Of a DNA stretch of 64,000 nucleotides, positions 33,476 through 42,807 are shown one piece after another; the stretch's first letter is position 1, and each line of letters begins with the position of its first letter. The stretch lies in the NCBI RefSeq assembly GCF_001610895.1, contig NZ_CP011273.1:3844001-3908000 (forward strand), given 5' to 3'. The DNA comes from Planctomyces sp. SH-PL62. GTDB lineage: Bacteria; Planctomycetota; Planctomycetia; Isosphaerales; Isosphaeraceae. Position numbers and translations under genes: made by a program. The notes beneath the pieces were generated by a model that saw only the letters and a list, made by a program, of their open reading frames with translations, was not told where the DNA came from and did not search any database.

Positions 33476-35626
33476 ATGCCCTCTTGGCCCGAATCCCCCC
33501 GACTGATCGGCTCCAGCATCACCCGGGTCGACGGCCTGGCCAAGGCCACCGGCCGGGCGAAATACCCCTCCGACGTCCATCCCAAGGGCTTGCTCTTCGG
33601 GGTGCTCCTGTCCAGCCCCCACGCCCACGCCAAGGTCAAGGCGATCGACGTCGAGCCGGCGCGGAAGATGCCCGGGGTCAAGGCCGTGCTCGCCCTGGCG
33701 ACCGCCGGCGAGTCGACCGTCTTCTATCAGGGGCAGGAGATCGCCGCGGTCGCCGCCGAGACCGAGGAGAAGGCCCGCGACGCCGCTCGGGCGATCCGTG
33801 TGGAATACGAGGTCCTGCCGCACGTCGTCACCGAAGGCCGATCGGCGTCCGCCGACGCCCCGAAGGTCTTCCCGGCCGGCAACACCCGGGCCGCCCGCGC
33901 CCAGACCACCGGCAAGCCCGACGAGGCGATGCAGCAGGCCGAGGTGACCATCGAGGCGACCTATGAGCTGCCCGTCATCACCCACCTCTGCCTGGAGACC
34001 CACGGCCTGACCGCCGAATGGAAGGGGACGGACGCGATCACCGTCTACTCCAGCACCCAGTCGGTCTCCGGCGTCGCCAACGACATGGTGGAGAACCTGG
34101 GCCTGGACGCCTCCAACGTCACCGTCCTGACCGAGGTGATGGGGGGGGGCTTCGGCTCCAAGTTCAACGCCGACGTCTGGGGGATCGCCGCGGCCAAGCT
34201 CGCCAAGGAGGCGGGCCTCCCGGTTCGGATGTTCCTCGACCGCGCCCAGGAGCACCTGATCGGCGGCAACCGCCCCAGCGCCAGGGCCGACGTCAAGCTC
34301 GGGGCGACGAAGGACGGCCAGCTCGTCGCGATGGTCGCCGAGACCTCCGGGACCGGCGGCCGGGGCGGGTCGAACTTCCCGCTCCCGTACGTCTACCGGG
34401 TCGACAACCGATCCCGGACGCACACCGAGGTCTTCGTCAACTGCGGGAGCGCCCGGGCCATGCGCGCGCCGGGGCATCCCCAGGGCTGCGCCGTCATGGA
34501 AGCGGCGATGGACGACCTGGCCGACAAGCTCGGCATGAACCCCCTGGAGTTCCGCCTCAAGAACCTGGCCGAGGCCGACATGGTCGCCGGCGGGATCAAC
34601 CGGACGGACATCTACAAGGAGCAGCTCGAACGGGGCGCCAGGCTGATCGGCTGGGACCGTTGGAAGCCGCGCGGCCAGGGGGGCGACGGCCCGATCAAGC
34701 GCGGTATGGGCCTGGCCCTGCACCAGTGGGGCGGCGGCGGGGCCCAGGACAAGCAGGTCGCCTGCATCGTCAACCCCGACGGCTCCGTCGAACTTCGGAG
34801 CGCCACGCAGGACATCGGCACCGGCGCCCGGACCATCCTGGCGATCATCGCCGCCGAGGTCCTCGGCCTGGAAGTCGGCCGGATCAAGTCGAACATCGGC
34901 AACTCGACCTTCCCCCCCGGGCAGAGTTCGGGCGGCTCGACCACCACGCCCTCGATGGCCCCGCCCTGCCTGGACGCGGCGACCAAGGCCCGCGACGAGC
35001 TGTTCCGGAGGATCGCCCCGGGCCTGGAGGCCGCCGTCGAGGACCTGAGCCTCAAGGGGGGCAAGGTCCTGGTCAAGGGGGAGGAGAAGCTGACCTGGGA
35101 GCAGGCCTGCCGCAAGCTGGGCATGATGCCCATCAACGTGATCGGCCAGTTCGCCCCGGGGCTCGCCTCGACGGGAGTCGGCGGCTGCCAGTTCGTCGAG
35201 GCCGTCGTCGACGTCGAGACCGGGGTGGTGCGCCTCAAGAAGATCGTGGCCGTCCAGGATTCCGGGCTCATCCTCGACATGCTCACCTGGCGCAGCCAGA
35301 TCTACGGCGGCGTCATCGGCGGCCTGAACTACGGGCTGTTCGAGGAGCGGATCATGGACGAGGCTACCGGGGTGATGCTCAACCCCGACATGGAGATGTA
35401 CAAGCTCGCCGGGGCGACCGACATCCCCGAGATCGTCATCGAGGCGTACGACACTCCGGAGATGCGCGAGCGCGGCGTCATCGGCGTCGGCGAGCCGCCG
35501 ACGATCAGCACGGCCGCCGCGATCGGCAACGCCGTGGCCAACGCGATCGGGGTCCGGGTTCCGAAGTGGCCCATGTCTCCCATGAACGTCCTCGACGCCC
35601 TGGCCTCCAAAGAAGGGAAGGCGTGA
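33476..35626 (+). CDS. Molybdenum-binding large subunit, xanthine dehydrogenase/aldehyde oxidoreductase
   Basis: The catalytic subunit binds the molybdopterin cofactor and hydroxylates purines or aldehydes. Visible landmarks: ITRVDGLAKATGRAKY at the N-terminus, the GGGFGSKF loop, RAPGHPQG, GQSSGGSTTTPS and the catalytic glutamate in GVGEPP near the C-terminus. At 716 residues it is near the size of PaoC-type subunits. No leader of its own, so it would be exported in complex with the 2Fe-2S subunit. It starts 3 bases after the previous stop. The substrate cannot be deduced. Confidence 0.9.
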   Translation: MPSWPESPRLIGSSITRVDGLAKATGRAKYPSDVHPKGLLFGVLLSSPHAHAKVKAIDVEPARKMPGVKAVLALATAGESTVFYQGQEIAAVAAETEEKARDAARAIRVEYEVLPHVVTEGRSASADAPKVFPAGNTRAARAQTTGKPDEAMQQAEVTIEATYELPVITHLCLETHGLTAEWKGTDAITVYSSTQSVSGVANDMVENLGLDASNVTVLTEVMGGGFGSKFNADVWGIAAAKLAKEAGLPVRMFLDRAQEHLIGGNRPSARADVKLGATKDGQLVAMVAETSGTGGRGGSNFPLPYVYRVDNRSRTHTEVFVNCGSARAMRAPGHPQGCAVMEAAMDDLADKLGMNPLEFRLKNLAEADMVAGGINRTDIYKEQLERGARLIGWDRWKPRGQGGDGPIKRGMGLALHQWGGGGAQDKQVACIVNPDGSVELRSATQDIGTGARTILAIIAAEVLGLEVGRIKSNIGNSTFPPGQSSGGSTTTPSMAPPCLDAATKARDELFRRIAPGLEAAVEDLSLKGGKVLVKGEEKLTWEQACRKLGMMPINVIGQFAPGLASTGVGGCQFVEAVVDVETGVVRLKKIVAVQDSGLILDMLTWRSQIYGGVIGGLNYGLFEERIMDEATGVMLNPDMEMYKLAGATDIPEIVIEAYDTPEMRERGVIGVGEPPTISTAAAIGNAVANAIGVRVPKWPMSPMNVLDALASKEGKA

Positions 35627-35630
35627 TCCG

Positions 35631-36620
35631 ATGAAGGCTTTCGACTACTCCAGCCCGGCGACCCCCGAGGCCGCCGTCGAGGATCTCGCCGGCCCCGGGA
35701 CCGTGGAGGCGCTCTCCGGCGGCACCGACCTGATCGGCCGGATGAAGGACTACGTCAGCAGCCCCGACCGGGTCGTCTATCTCAAGGGCGTCGGCGCACT
35801 CGGCGGGATCGCCGAGAAGTCCGGCGGCCTGGAGATCGGCGCCGGCGCCCGGCTGGTCGACCTGGCTTCGAACCCGATCGTCCAGGAGCGCTATCCGGCG
35901 CTTCGGCAGGCGACGCTCGAAGTCGGCACGCTCCAGATCCGCAACATGGCGACCGTCGGCGGCAACCTCCTCCAGCGTCCCCGCTGCTGGTATTTCCGCA
36001 ACGGCTTCGGCCTGCTGGGCGTGAAGGACGGCAAGAGTCTGGTCCGCGACGGCGAAAACCGCTATTCCGCGATCTTCATGACCGAGGGCGACGCCCTCTT
36101 CGTCAACCCGTCGAGCCTGGCGGTCCCCCTGATCGCCCTGGGCGCCCAGGCGACGATCCTCGGGGCCGACGGCGCCCGGACGATCCCGGTCGAGAAGCTC
36201 TACCGGGCGCCCAAATCGAACGACGAGCGGGAGCTGACCCTCGCCCCCGGGGAGTTGCTGACCAGGATCACGATCCCGGCCGGGGCGGGCAAGAACGGGT
36301 TCTACGAGGTCCGCCAGAAGCAGGCCCACGACTGGCCGCTGGTCGCGACGGCCGTCAACCTGAAGATGGACGGCGGCTCGGTCGGCGACTGCCGGGTCGT
36401 CCTGTACGGGGTCGCGCCGATCCCCTGGCGGAGTGAGGCGGCCGAACGCGCGATCCGAGGCCAGGCCGTCACCCGGCAGACTGCCGAGACCGTCGCCGCC
36501 GCCGCCGCCGAGGGGGCCAAACCTCTCTCGATGAACGGTTACAAGGTGGCTCTGGTCCGAACGACCGTCAAGCGGGCGCTGCTCGCCGCGATCGGCGACC
36601 GCTACTGGGAGGAGGGCTGA
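35631..36620 (+). CDS. FAD-binding subunit, xanthine dehydrogenase/aldehyde oxidoreductase
   Basis: Passes electrons from the 2Fe-2S clusters to an acceptor through FAD. Typical FAD-binding motifs: LSGGTDLIGRMK near residue 30 and MATVGGNLLQRPRC near residue 105. PaoB-type subunits have an insertion after this point that holds a [4Fe-4S] cluster; here the insertion-like stretch (WYFRNGFGLLGVKDGK) has only one Cys, so the cluster is probably absent. 329 residues. The 4-base gap to the previous gene and 2-base gap to the next show one operon. Confidence 0.88.
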   Translation: MKAFDYSSPATPEAAVEDLAGPGTVEALSGGTDLIGRMKDYVSSPDRVVYLKGVGALGGIAEKSGGLEIGAGARLVDLASNPIVQERYPALRQATLEVGTLQIRNMATVGGNLLQRPRCWYFRNGFGLLGVKDGKSLVRDGENRYSAIFMTEGDALFVNPSSLAVPLIALGAQATILGADGARTIPVEKLYRAPKSNDERELTLAPGELLTRITIPAGAGKNGFYEVRQKQAHDWPLVATAVNLKMDGGSVGDCRVVLYGVAPIPWRSEAAERAIRGQAVTRQTAETVAAAAAEGAKPLSMNGYKVALVRTTVKRALLAAIGDRYWEEG

Positions 36621-36622
36621 TC

Positions 36623-36865
36623 ATGGAAGTCCGACCGGACGCGACGCCCGAAGCCGCCCCGCCGCCCGTCGGCCCCCCGTGCCGGCACCTGCGGTTCAAG
36701 GGGATGTACGTCTACACGGACGTCTCCGCCTCGACCGAGCCGGGCGACCACGACAACACCATCTTCTGGTGCCAGAAGACGCTCAAAGATGTCGGCCCGG
36801 ACCAGGGGTTCGTCGGCCGGGAAGACTGTCGGGAGACCTGGCGAAGCTGCTACGAAACGGACTGA
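36623..36865 (+). CDS. Small Cys-containing protein at the end of the oxidoreductase operon
   Basis: An 80-residue soluble protein I cannot name. It has four Cys (CRHLRFKGMY, FWCQKTL, EDCRE and SCYET) and several aromatic residues in an otherwise compact sequence. It starts 2 bases after the FAD subunit stop, which argues for a real gene with a role tied to the complex, for instance assembly or an extra metal site. A hairpin lies shortly after its stop. Confidence 0.55.
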   Translation: MEVRPDATPEAAPPPVGPPCRHLRFKGMYVYTDVSASTEPGDHDNTIFWCQKTLKDVGPDQGFVGREDCRETWRSCYETD

Positions 36866-36888
36866 CCGGCGATCTCTCCGGGAAACGA

Positions 36889-36925
36889 GCGAGCCCCTCA
36901 CGCCGAGGAACCCCGAGGGGCTCGC
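36889..36925 (+). terminator. Hairpin after the oxidoreductase operon
   Basis: GCGAGCCCCTC (36889-36899) pairs perfectly with GAGGGGCTCGC (36915-36925) around a 15-base loop. There is no T-run after it, so termination would be of the hairpin-only type. Confidence 0.5.
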
Positions 36926-37006
36926 CTGCTCGACTCCGTGATCGCCGCGCCACCGGCCGTCACAGCCTCGCGGCGACCGGCGTCGACGCCGGGTTTCCCA
37001 TCCCGG

Positions 37007-37012
37007 TATAAT
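37007..37012 (+). promoter_or_regulatory. Consensus -10 box before the DUF1326-like gene
   Basis: A perfect TATAAT about 100 bases before the ATG at 37113; the -35 position (GTCGAC region) is weak. Confidence 0.45.
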
Positions 37013-37112
37013 CAGACGAAGTCGAATCACGCCTTCACGTGTCGGGATGACGCCCCGCCGGGTCGCCCGGCGCCGCCCGGCGGTTCCGCCGGAGAACTGG
37101 AGAGGTTCACCC

Positions 37113-37829
37113 ATGCTCGCTAGCGCCCTGGCCGTCCTCGCATCTTTGCTCCCCGCGGCCTCGCCCGTTTCGTCCGCCGCGACGCGAGTCGCGGGGGATT
37201 ACATCGAGGCCCGCACCGCCGACGTCTATACCGGCCCCTGCTTCTCCAACGCCGAGATCTTCATCACCGGCCACCAGGCGGTCCTCGCCTGGAAGGTGAC
37301 CGAGGGATCGTGGAAGGGCGTGGAGCTGAACGGCCTTTCGGTCGCCGCCGCCGTCGTCGGCACGACGACGTTCTCGCAGGACGACATGAGCGCGGCCAAG
37401 GCGGTCCTCGTGGTCGACCAGAAGGCCACCCCCGCCCAGCACGACGCCTTGATCGAGATGGCCAAGGCCCTCGGCGGCGATCGGCTCAAGCACGTCGTCG
37501 CCGTGCGGACCGCCAGCCTCATCGTCACCGTCGAGGACCACAAGGGCTCTTCGGAATCGGAGGAAGCCGACTCCCACAAGGCCCACGGCATGCCCCGCGC
37601 GCCCCAGGCCCTGTTCTCGGCGGCCGGATTGGCCGAGATCCTGACCCGCCCGCTGGGGGCCGACGACCATGTCTGCGGCAACGAGGCCGTCGCCTATGAG
37701 CCGCTCTCGAGTGGGGTCCAGGCCCTGCCGGCCTACACGCTCCGCCACCGATACTCGGGGGATGAGCTCGACACCCTGTGGAACGACCCGAACTGCCGCA
37801 GCAGCTTCGTCGGCCGCTTCTCGTACTGA
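37113..37829 (+). CDS. Exported DUF1326-like protein
   Basis: A 238-residue protein with a signal peptide (LASALAVLASLLPAASPVSSA). The mature part starts GDYIEARTADVYTGPCFSNAE and has AWKVTEGSWKGVELNGLSVAA, a pattern close to DUF1326 proteins, whose function is unknown. Further Cys residues (DHVCGN, PNCRSS) may form disulfides or bind metal. A TATAAT box is 100 bases upstream. It lies between the aldehyde-oxidase operon and its XdhC-type factor. Confidence 0.6.
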   Translation: MLASALAVLASLLPAASPVSSAATRVAGDYIEARTADVYTGPCFSNAEIFITGHQAVLAWKVTEGSWKGVELNGLSVAAAVVGTTTFSQDDMSAAKAVLVVDQKATPAQHDALIEMAKALGGDRLKHVVAVRTASLIVTVEDHKGSSESEEADSHKAHGMPRAPQALFSAAGLAEILTRPLGADDHVCGNEAVAYEPLSSGVQALPAYTLRHRYSGDELDTLWNDPNCRSSFVGRFSY

Positions 37830-37924
37830 GCGGGCCCGGTCCCGCCGTCTATCCGCGGCGACGACCGCCCGCGCCGAAGGGCCGTCGTCGCCTATCGCTC
37901 GTCCTTTTTCGATGGGGGTCGTGA

Positions 37925-38608
37925 ATGTCCCTGAAATTCCTGGCCGTCCTCCTCCTGGGGGCGGCCTCGACGGCAGCCGCGCAAGATTCGTATAAGCTCG
38001 AGAAGCTCGACGAAGCACCGCCGTCGGAACTGGCCGCCGCCGTCAAGGAGACGCTCGAAACCACCGGCCATCGCGTCCTCGACGCGCAGGGCTCGCCGCT
38101 GGTCGACATCTGGTTGCGCAAGGCGACCCCGGCGACGGCCGCGCCCTCCGGCCCCAAGGGCGCGATCCTCTACCCTGTCCTCACGGAGGGCGAGTTGATC
38201 GGCGCGGTCAAGTACGTCGCCGAGGGATATGACTACCGCGATCAGACCATCGAGCCGGGCGTCTTCACCCTGCGCTACGGCCTCCAGCCGGTCGACGGCG
38301 ATCACCTGGGCGTGAGCGTCAACCGCGACTACGCCCTGCTGGTCCCCGCGGCCAAGGACGTCGATGTAGCCGATCTGCCGCGCAAGACGCTGGAGAAGGA
38401 AAGCCCCGCGTCGGTCGGGACCACCCATCCCGGCGTGCTCCTGCTGCTGGCGGCCCCGGAGAAGCTTCCCGACGCCCCGACCATGATCAACGACCAGACG
38501 CTCAACACCTGGGGGGCGATCCTGACGCTCCCGCTCCAGGTCGAGGGGCGATCGGAACCCGCGCCCTTGCCCTTGCAGCTCACCGTCGTCGGGGCGAAGA
38601 CCGATTGA
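37925..38608 (+). CDS. Exported protein of unknown function
   Basis: A 227-residue protein with a short signal peptide (LKFLAVLLLGAASTAAAQ) and a beta-rich body. No family is recognised. The stretch GVFTLRYGLQPVDGDHLGVS suggests a jelly-roll or carbohydrate-binding-like fold, but no catalytic signature is seen. Same strand as its neighbours, 95 bases after the DUF1326-like gene and 60 bases before the XdhC-like gene. Confidence 0.6.
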   Translation: MSLKFLAVLLLGAASTAAAQDSYKLEKLDEAPPSELAAAVKETLETTGHRVLDAQGSPLVDIWLRKATPATAAPSGPKGAILYPVLTEGELIGAVKYVAEGYDYRDQTIEPGVFTLRYGLQPVDGDHLGVSVNRDYALLVPAAKDVDVADLPRKTLEKESPASVGTTHPGVLLLLAAPEKLPDAPTMINDQTLNTWGAILTLPLQVEGRSEPAPLPLQLTVVGAKTD

Positions 38609-38668
38609 ACCCGGAGGCTCGTCGATTCGCGACGAGGCCGAAGTCGAATTTCGAGAGGCTCCCGGTCC

Positions 38669-39751
38669 ATGCGGAACCTGATGCGGCACCTGACCGATTC
38701 CCTGACGTCGGGCCGCGAGGTCCTGCTCTGCCGGGTCGTGGCGACCCGAGGCTCGACCCCTCAGAAGGCCGGGGCCGCAATGCTCCTGACCCCCGACGGC
38801 GGCCAGATCGGCACGCTCGGCGGGGGGTGCGTCGAGGACGAGGTCCGACGCAAGGCGGCCGGCCGCATCGGTCGAGACGGCGCCGAGCTCTACAGCTACG
38901 TCCTCAACCATGACTACGCCTGGGCCGACGGCCTGATCTGCGGCGGCAAAATGGTCATCCTGGCCGAGTGCCCGCGAGGTCCGGGCCAGCTCGCCTACCA
39001 TCAGGCCCATCTTGGATTGCTCGAGGCCGGGCTCGGCTTCACCGAGGCCGTGGCGCTCGACCCGGAGAAGTCGGGGGCTTCGACGCTCGGCGCTCGGTTC
39101 CTTTTCGACCACGAGGGGGCCTTCGTCGCCTCACTCGACGGCCGGGAGCCTGCCGCCGAGATCGCCGGCAGAGTGGCGCCGCTTGATCAACGGCCACGGC
39201 CCTCGGAGTCCGGCGGCGTGGCCTATCTCCCGACGATGCCGCGTATCCGCTTGATCGTCATCGGAGCGGGGCACGTCGGGCAGGCGGTGGCCGAGCTGGC
39301 GGCCCGGGTCGATTTCGACGTCTGGGTCGTCGACGACCGCCCCCAGTACGCCAACCGCGAACGCCTCCCGAACGCTCGGCGGCTGATCGTCGGCCCGATG
39401 GGGATCGTCCTTCGCGACCTTGACGTCACGCCGCACACCTACGTCGTGATCGTCACGCGGGGCCACGGGCACGACCAGGAAGCGCTCCAGCACATGGCGC
39501 CCACGGTCGCCCCCTACGTGGGCCTGATCGGCAGCAAGCGGAAGATTCGACTGATCTTCGATACGCTGCTCGACGAAGGGATCTCCGAGGAAGCCCTGGC
39601 CCGCGTCGCGGCCCCGGTGGGGCTGGACATCGGCTCCGAGAGCGTCGACGAGATCGCGGTGAGCATCGTCGCCGAGTTGATCGCCCGTCGCAACCTGGGC
39701 GCCGACGCCCACTCCGCCCGAAAGTCAGCGCTCGCACCCCGCCCGGCCTGA
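38669..39751 (+). CDS. XdhC/CoxI-type molybdoenzyme maturation factor
   Basis: Factors of this family insert a sulfurated molybdopterin cofactor into xanthine-dehydrogenase-type enzymes (PaoD and XdhC). The N-terminal XdhC domain is clear (VVATRGSTPQKAGAAMLL, GTLGGGCVEDEV). The C-terminal half is a Rossmann domain (IVIGAGHVGQAVAELA) ending with VGLDIGSESVDEIAVSIVAEL, as in XdhC. 360 residues, normal length. It lies 2 kb after the oxidoreductase operon and probably serves it. Confidence 0.88.
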   Translation: MRNLMRHLTDSLTSGREVLLCRVVATRGSTPQKAGAAMLLTPDGGQIGTLGGGCVEDEVRRKAAGRIGRDGAELYSYVLNHDYAWADGLICGGKMVILAECPRGPGQLAYHQAHLGLLEAGLGFTEAVALDPEKSGASTLGARFLFDHEGAFVASLDGREPAAEIAGRVAPLDQRPRPSESGGVAYLPTMPRIRLIVIGAGHVGQAVAELAARVDFDVWVVDDRPQYANRERLPNARRLIVGPMGIVLRDLDVTPHTYVVIVTRGHGHDQEALQHMAPTVAPYVGLIGSKRKIRLIFDTLLDEGISEEALARVAAPVGLDIGSESVDEIAVSIVAELIARRNLGADAHSARKSALAPRPA

Positions 39752-39819
39752 CCGACGAGCACGTCAGCCATCCGGAGCGAGCCGATCCGGCTCAGCCTCG
39801 CAGGGGAGTTCGGCGCAAC

Positions 39820-39846
39820 AAAAAACCCGGCCTTGGGCCGGGTTTC
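39820..39846 (-). terminator. Rho-independent terminator after tRNA-Gln
   Basis: Read on the minus strand, AAACCCGGCCC-AA-GGCCGGG is followed by a run of T. It ends the tRNA-Gln transcript 8 bases past its 3' end. Confidence 0.8.
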
Positions 39847-39853
39847 CTGCAAG

Positions 39854-39924
39854 CTGGGGATCTAGGATTCGAACCTAGACTAACTGATCCAGAGTCAGCC
39901 GTGCTACCGTTACACCAATCCCCA
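39854..39924 (-). tRNA. tRNA-Gln (CTG anticodon)
   Basis: Cloverleaf on the minus strand: acceptor TGGGGAT pairing with ATCCCCA, D-arm with GGTGTAACGGTAGCAC, anticodon loop CTCTGGA giving CTG, and T-arm AGGTTCGAATCCT. CCA is not encoded. A strong terminator follows. Confidence 0.93.
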
Positions 39925-40038
39925 TTTACTCGGGCGTCGGGTTGGTCTCGACGCGTCTGGAGGCATGATAAAGACCCGGAGCCGAACTTGCAAGACCGGC
40001 TTGGCCAAGGAATTGAAGACGGGGCGCCGGCCGCTGGG

Positions 40039-40641
40039 TTAGAAGGAGACGCCGGGGGTCTCACGTTCCTTTTCTGAGCCGAGTTCGAAGAGCTGTGCGG
40101 GGGCGAATCCCATCGCATTGGCCACGAGGTTGGTCGGAAAGCTCTCCCGGGCGGTGTTGTATTGCTGGACGCTGTTGTTGAAGACCTGACGCGCGGAGGC
40201 GATCAGGCCCTCGGTCGTGCTCAACTCTTGCTGAAGCGCCATCATGTTCTGGTTGGCCTTCAGGTCGGGATAGGCCTCGGCGACCGCGAAGAGGCGGCCG
40301 AGTACGCCGTTGAGCTGGGTCTCGGCGGCGGCCAGTCCGGCCATCGACGAGGGATCGCCGGGGTTGGCCGAGGCCGTCCGGCTGGCCGAGAGTGCGGTGT
40401 TGCGAGCCTGGACGACGGCTTCGAGCGTCTGCCGTTCGTGGTTCAGGTAGCCCTTGGCCGTTTCGATCAGGTTGGGGATCAGGTCGTACCGCCGCTTGAG
40501 CTGCACGTCGATCTGGCTGAACGCCGTTTTGAAGCGATTGCGGAGCGCCACCAGGCCGTTGTAGGCCATGGCGATCCAGCCCATCACGGCCAAAACGACG
40601 ATCCCCACCACCACGAGGACGCCCGAGATCCCTGAAAACAT
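40039..40641 (-). CDS. LemA family membrane protein
   Basis: LemA proteins are small inner-membrane proteins with one N-terminal helix (VLVVVGIVVLAVMGWIA) and a cytoplasmic or periplasmic helical bundle. The family landmarks are YNGLVALRNRFKTAFSQIDVQ and LKRRYDLIPNLIETAKGY, plus NPREXFPTNLVAN-like TARESFPTNLVANAMGF near the C-terminus. 200 residues, typical. Function is not settled for the family; related genes often sit beside membrane proteases. Here an alpha/beta hydrolase gene diverges from it. Confidence 0.92.
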   Translation of the reverse strand: MFSGISGVLVVVGIVVLAVMGWIAMAYNGLVALRNRFKTAFSQIDVQLKRRYDLIPNLIETAKGYLNHERQTLEAVVQARNTALSASRTASANPGDPSSMAGLAAAETQLNGVLGRLFAVAEAYPDLKANQNMMALQQELSTTEGLIASARQVFNNSVQQYNTARESFPTNLVANAMGFAPAQLFELGSEKERETPGVSF

Positions 40642-40908
40642 GGCTGCGTTCCCTTGTTCATTCCCGGCTTGAGCGGAGAGGGTGGCGATGGACGATTCGG
40701 ATGTCTCGAGTCGTTACTGATCTTGCGGTGCAGGGGGGCTCCGTTCAAGTCGGAACCCCTCCGACGTGCGCGAATCGCGCTGGGGTTATTCAGGGACGAC
40801 GGGTCCCGGTCAGGGTCGCGTTCCCATGCGTGGGCGACTCGATTAGAATCGCCCCGCTCGTGGTCAGGAGGACCGGGGCTCGTCGTTGGTGGAAGGACTC
40901 CGAACCGT

Positions 40909-42093
40909 ATGAATCGACTGTCCCGCAGGGAGTGGGCGGCCGCCGTCTTGGGTCTCGGCCTGTCGGGTCTGTCCGGCTGCGCGGCGATGCGACGCAACGC
41001 CCCCTCTCCCGACCTTCGTCCCTGCACCGACGAGTTCGTGGAGACGGCGGACGGCTGGCGGCTGGGGGTGCGTCGCTACCGTCCCGAGCACCCGGACCCG
41101 GGCAAGCTCCCTGTGATCCTTTGCCATGGGTTGGGCCTCAACGCGACGTTCTGGACGATCACCGACGACCATCTCCCCTCGCAGCTCGCGGCCCACGGGT
41201 ACGAGGTGTTCCTGTTCGATCTCCGGGGGTCGGGGGAGAATTCGCGCCTCGGCTCTTGCGAGCGATTCAATCGCTTCCTTCGCGAGACGCCCTTGCGCGA
41301 GCGCGGCGAGTCGAACTGGACGGTGGACGACGTGGTCCGTCACGACATGCCCGCGATCCTCGCCCACGTCGAACGCGCGACCGGGCGACGGCAGGTCAAC
41401 TGGATCGGCCACAGCCTGGGGGGGATGGTCATGTTCCCCTTCCAGCAGCTCAGCCCGGAGCCCTATCGGATCGCCAATTTCGTGGGGATGGGGAGCACAA
41501 TCATCCAGGCCACGACGCCTCAGAAGCCGATGATCCAGGCCAACGCCGGAATCCGACTCCTGCTGAACGTCGCGAGCGCGGGGCGGCTGGGGCGGCCGTT
41601 GACCTACTTCCGCATGCCGGGGATGGACAAGATCGACCGCTTCTACTATACGGCCGAGAACGTCGACTCACGGACGGTTTCACGGTTCTACGGCTACACC
41701 CTGGAAGATCCCGGGTCGGGCGCGCTTCGCCAGTTCGCTCCCTATCTGCGGTTCGGCCATCTGCTGTCGGCGGACCAGCGGATCGATTACGTCGATCACC
41801 TGCCGGAGGTGGTCGTGCCGACCCTCATGGTGGCCGGCGAGACCGACCTGATCTCGGACGTCCCCTCCACCCGGATGACGTTCGACCGACTCGGGAGCCC
41901 GGACAAGACCCTCTTGATCTTCGGCGAATCCGAGGGGAGCCTCGGCCGCTATGGGCATTGCGACCTCGTCTGGAGCAAGTACGCGCCCCGCGAGATTTTC
42001 CCAGAGGTCATCCGCTGGCTCGACGAGCGACAGCCGGTCCCGCGACCGAGCTCGCAATCCCACGCGAGCCCGCAGGCCGTGGCGGCCGGCTGA
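40909..42093 (+). CDS. Lipoprotein alpha/beta hydrolase
   Basis: A 394-residue serine hydrolase. The N-terminus ends in a lipobox (LSGLSGC), so it is anchored to a membrane by Cys. The fold is clear: HGLGLNATFW as oxyanion loop, nucleophile elbow GHSLGG, a candidate acid (AGETDLISD) and a His near the end (GHCDL). It resembles acyl-glycerol lipases and polyhydroxyalkanoate-type esterases. ATG 40909 follows GGAAGGACTCCGAACCGT; the open frame upstream encodes no leader. Substrate unknown. Confidence 0.82.
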   Translation: MNRLSRREWAAAVLGLGLSGLSGCAAMRRNAPSPDLRPCTDEFVETADGWRLGVRRYRPEHPDPGKLPVILCHGLGLNATFWTITDDHLPSQLAAHGYEVFLFDLRGSGENSRLGSCERFNRFLRETPLRERGESNWTVDDVVRHDMPAILAHVERATGRRQVNWIGHSLGGMVMFPFQQLSPEPYRIANFVGMGSTIIQATTPQKPMIQANAGIRLLLNVASAGRLGRPLTYFRMPGMDKIDRFYYTAENVDSRTVSRFYGYTLEDPGSGALRQFAPYLRFGHLLSADQRIDYVDHLPEVVVPTLMVAGETDLISDVPSTRMTFDRLGSPDKTLLIFGESEGSLGRYGHCDLVWSKYAPREIFPEVIRWLDERQPVPRPSSQSHASPQAVAAG

Positions 42094-42099
42094 GCGCGA

Positions 42100-42711
42100 T
42101 CAGCGTCCGCTCAGGAGTTCGTCGATGCAGAACCGGGACCAGGTCTCGAAGCTTTCTCGCGACGGCGCCAGCTCGGCGATCGGGATGAAGCGGGAGTCGA
42201 CCAGACCGCGCTCGCGAGGAGCGACGAAGGGGTTCTCCAGCTCGTAGATGTGGACCACGCCGAGGTGGACCGAGCCGACCGGGGTGGAGTCGTCGTTGAT
42301 GAGGCCGGCGAGCTTGAGGACGCCCCGACTACGGATGTCGACCTCCTCGTCCAGCTCGCGCCTCATGGCCGTGTCGTAGGCTTCGAAGCCGCAGCAACCT
42401 TCGGCGTCGGCCTCGTCGACGTGTCCGCCGACACCCAGCGAGCGGAGGCTGTGGAGCCTGGCCTCGCCCTGCGAGTTCCCCCGCGTGTAGCAGAAGACCT
42501 TCCCCTGGGAGCGGAGGACGACGTAGGGGATGATCTGCTTCAGACTGGGGTCGTCCTCGACGTCGGCTCGAGGCCGGAACGACGTCGACTCGGGGCGGAG
42601 CAGGGCGTCGAGATAACGCTGGGCGTCGGCCTCGAAGCCCTGGAACCGCCCCAGCCGGTCGAACTCGGCGGCGGGGACGACCAGGACGCGCTCGCTGGAT
42701 TTCGCAGTCAC
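42100..42711 (-). CDS. Nudix-type hydrolase
   Basis: A 203-residue protein with a Nudix-like box (GGHVDE, then an acidic insertion and AMRRELDEEV), which binds Mg and hydrolyses nucleoside diphosphates linked to another moiety. The N-terminal 75 residues (VVPAAEFDRLGRFQGF) precede the fold, as in a group of uncharacterised phosphoesterases. GTG at 42711 is chosen because GAGG lies upstream; an in-frame TTG at 42750 has none. It lies 96 bases after the DUF1549/1553 gene and converges with the lipoprotein hydrolase. Confidence 0.75.
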   Translation of the reverse strand: MTAKSSERVLVVPAAEFDRLGRFQGFEADAQRYLDALLRPESTSFRPRADVEDDPSLKQIIPYVVLRSQGKVFCYTRGNSQGEARLHSLRSLGVGGHVDEADAEGCCGFEAYDTAMRRELDEEVDIRSRGVLKLAGLINDDSTPVGSVHLGVVHIYELENPFVAPRERGLVDSRFIPIAELAPSRESFETWSRFCIDELLSGR

Positions 42712-42807
42712 TCTCGGAAGCCTCGTGATCGGGACGTCGGTGCGGACCAAAACCGAGGCTACTCTAGCATTTTCCGAGGCCCGGCGACCGAGGCGGGCCG
42801 CCCGGCG

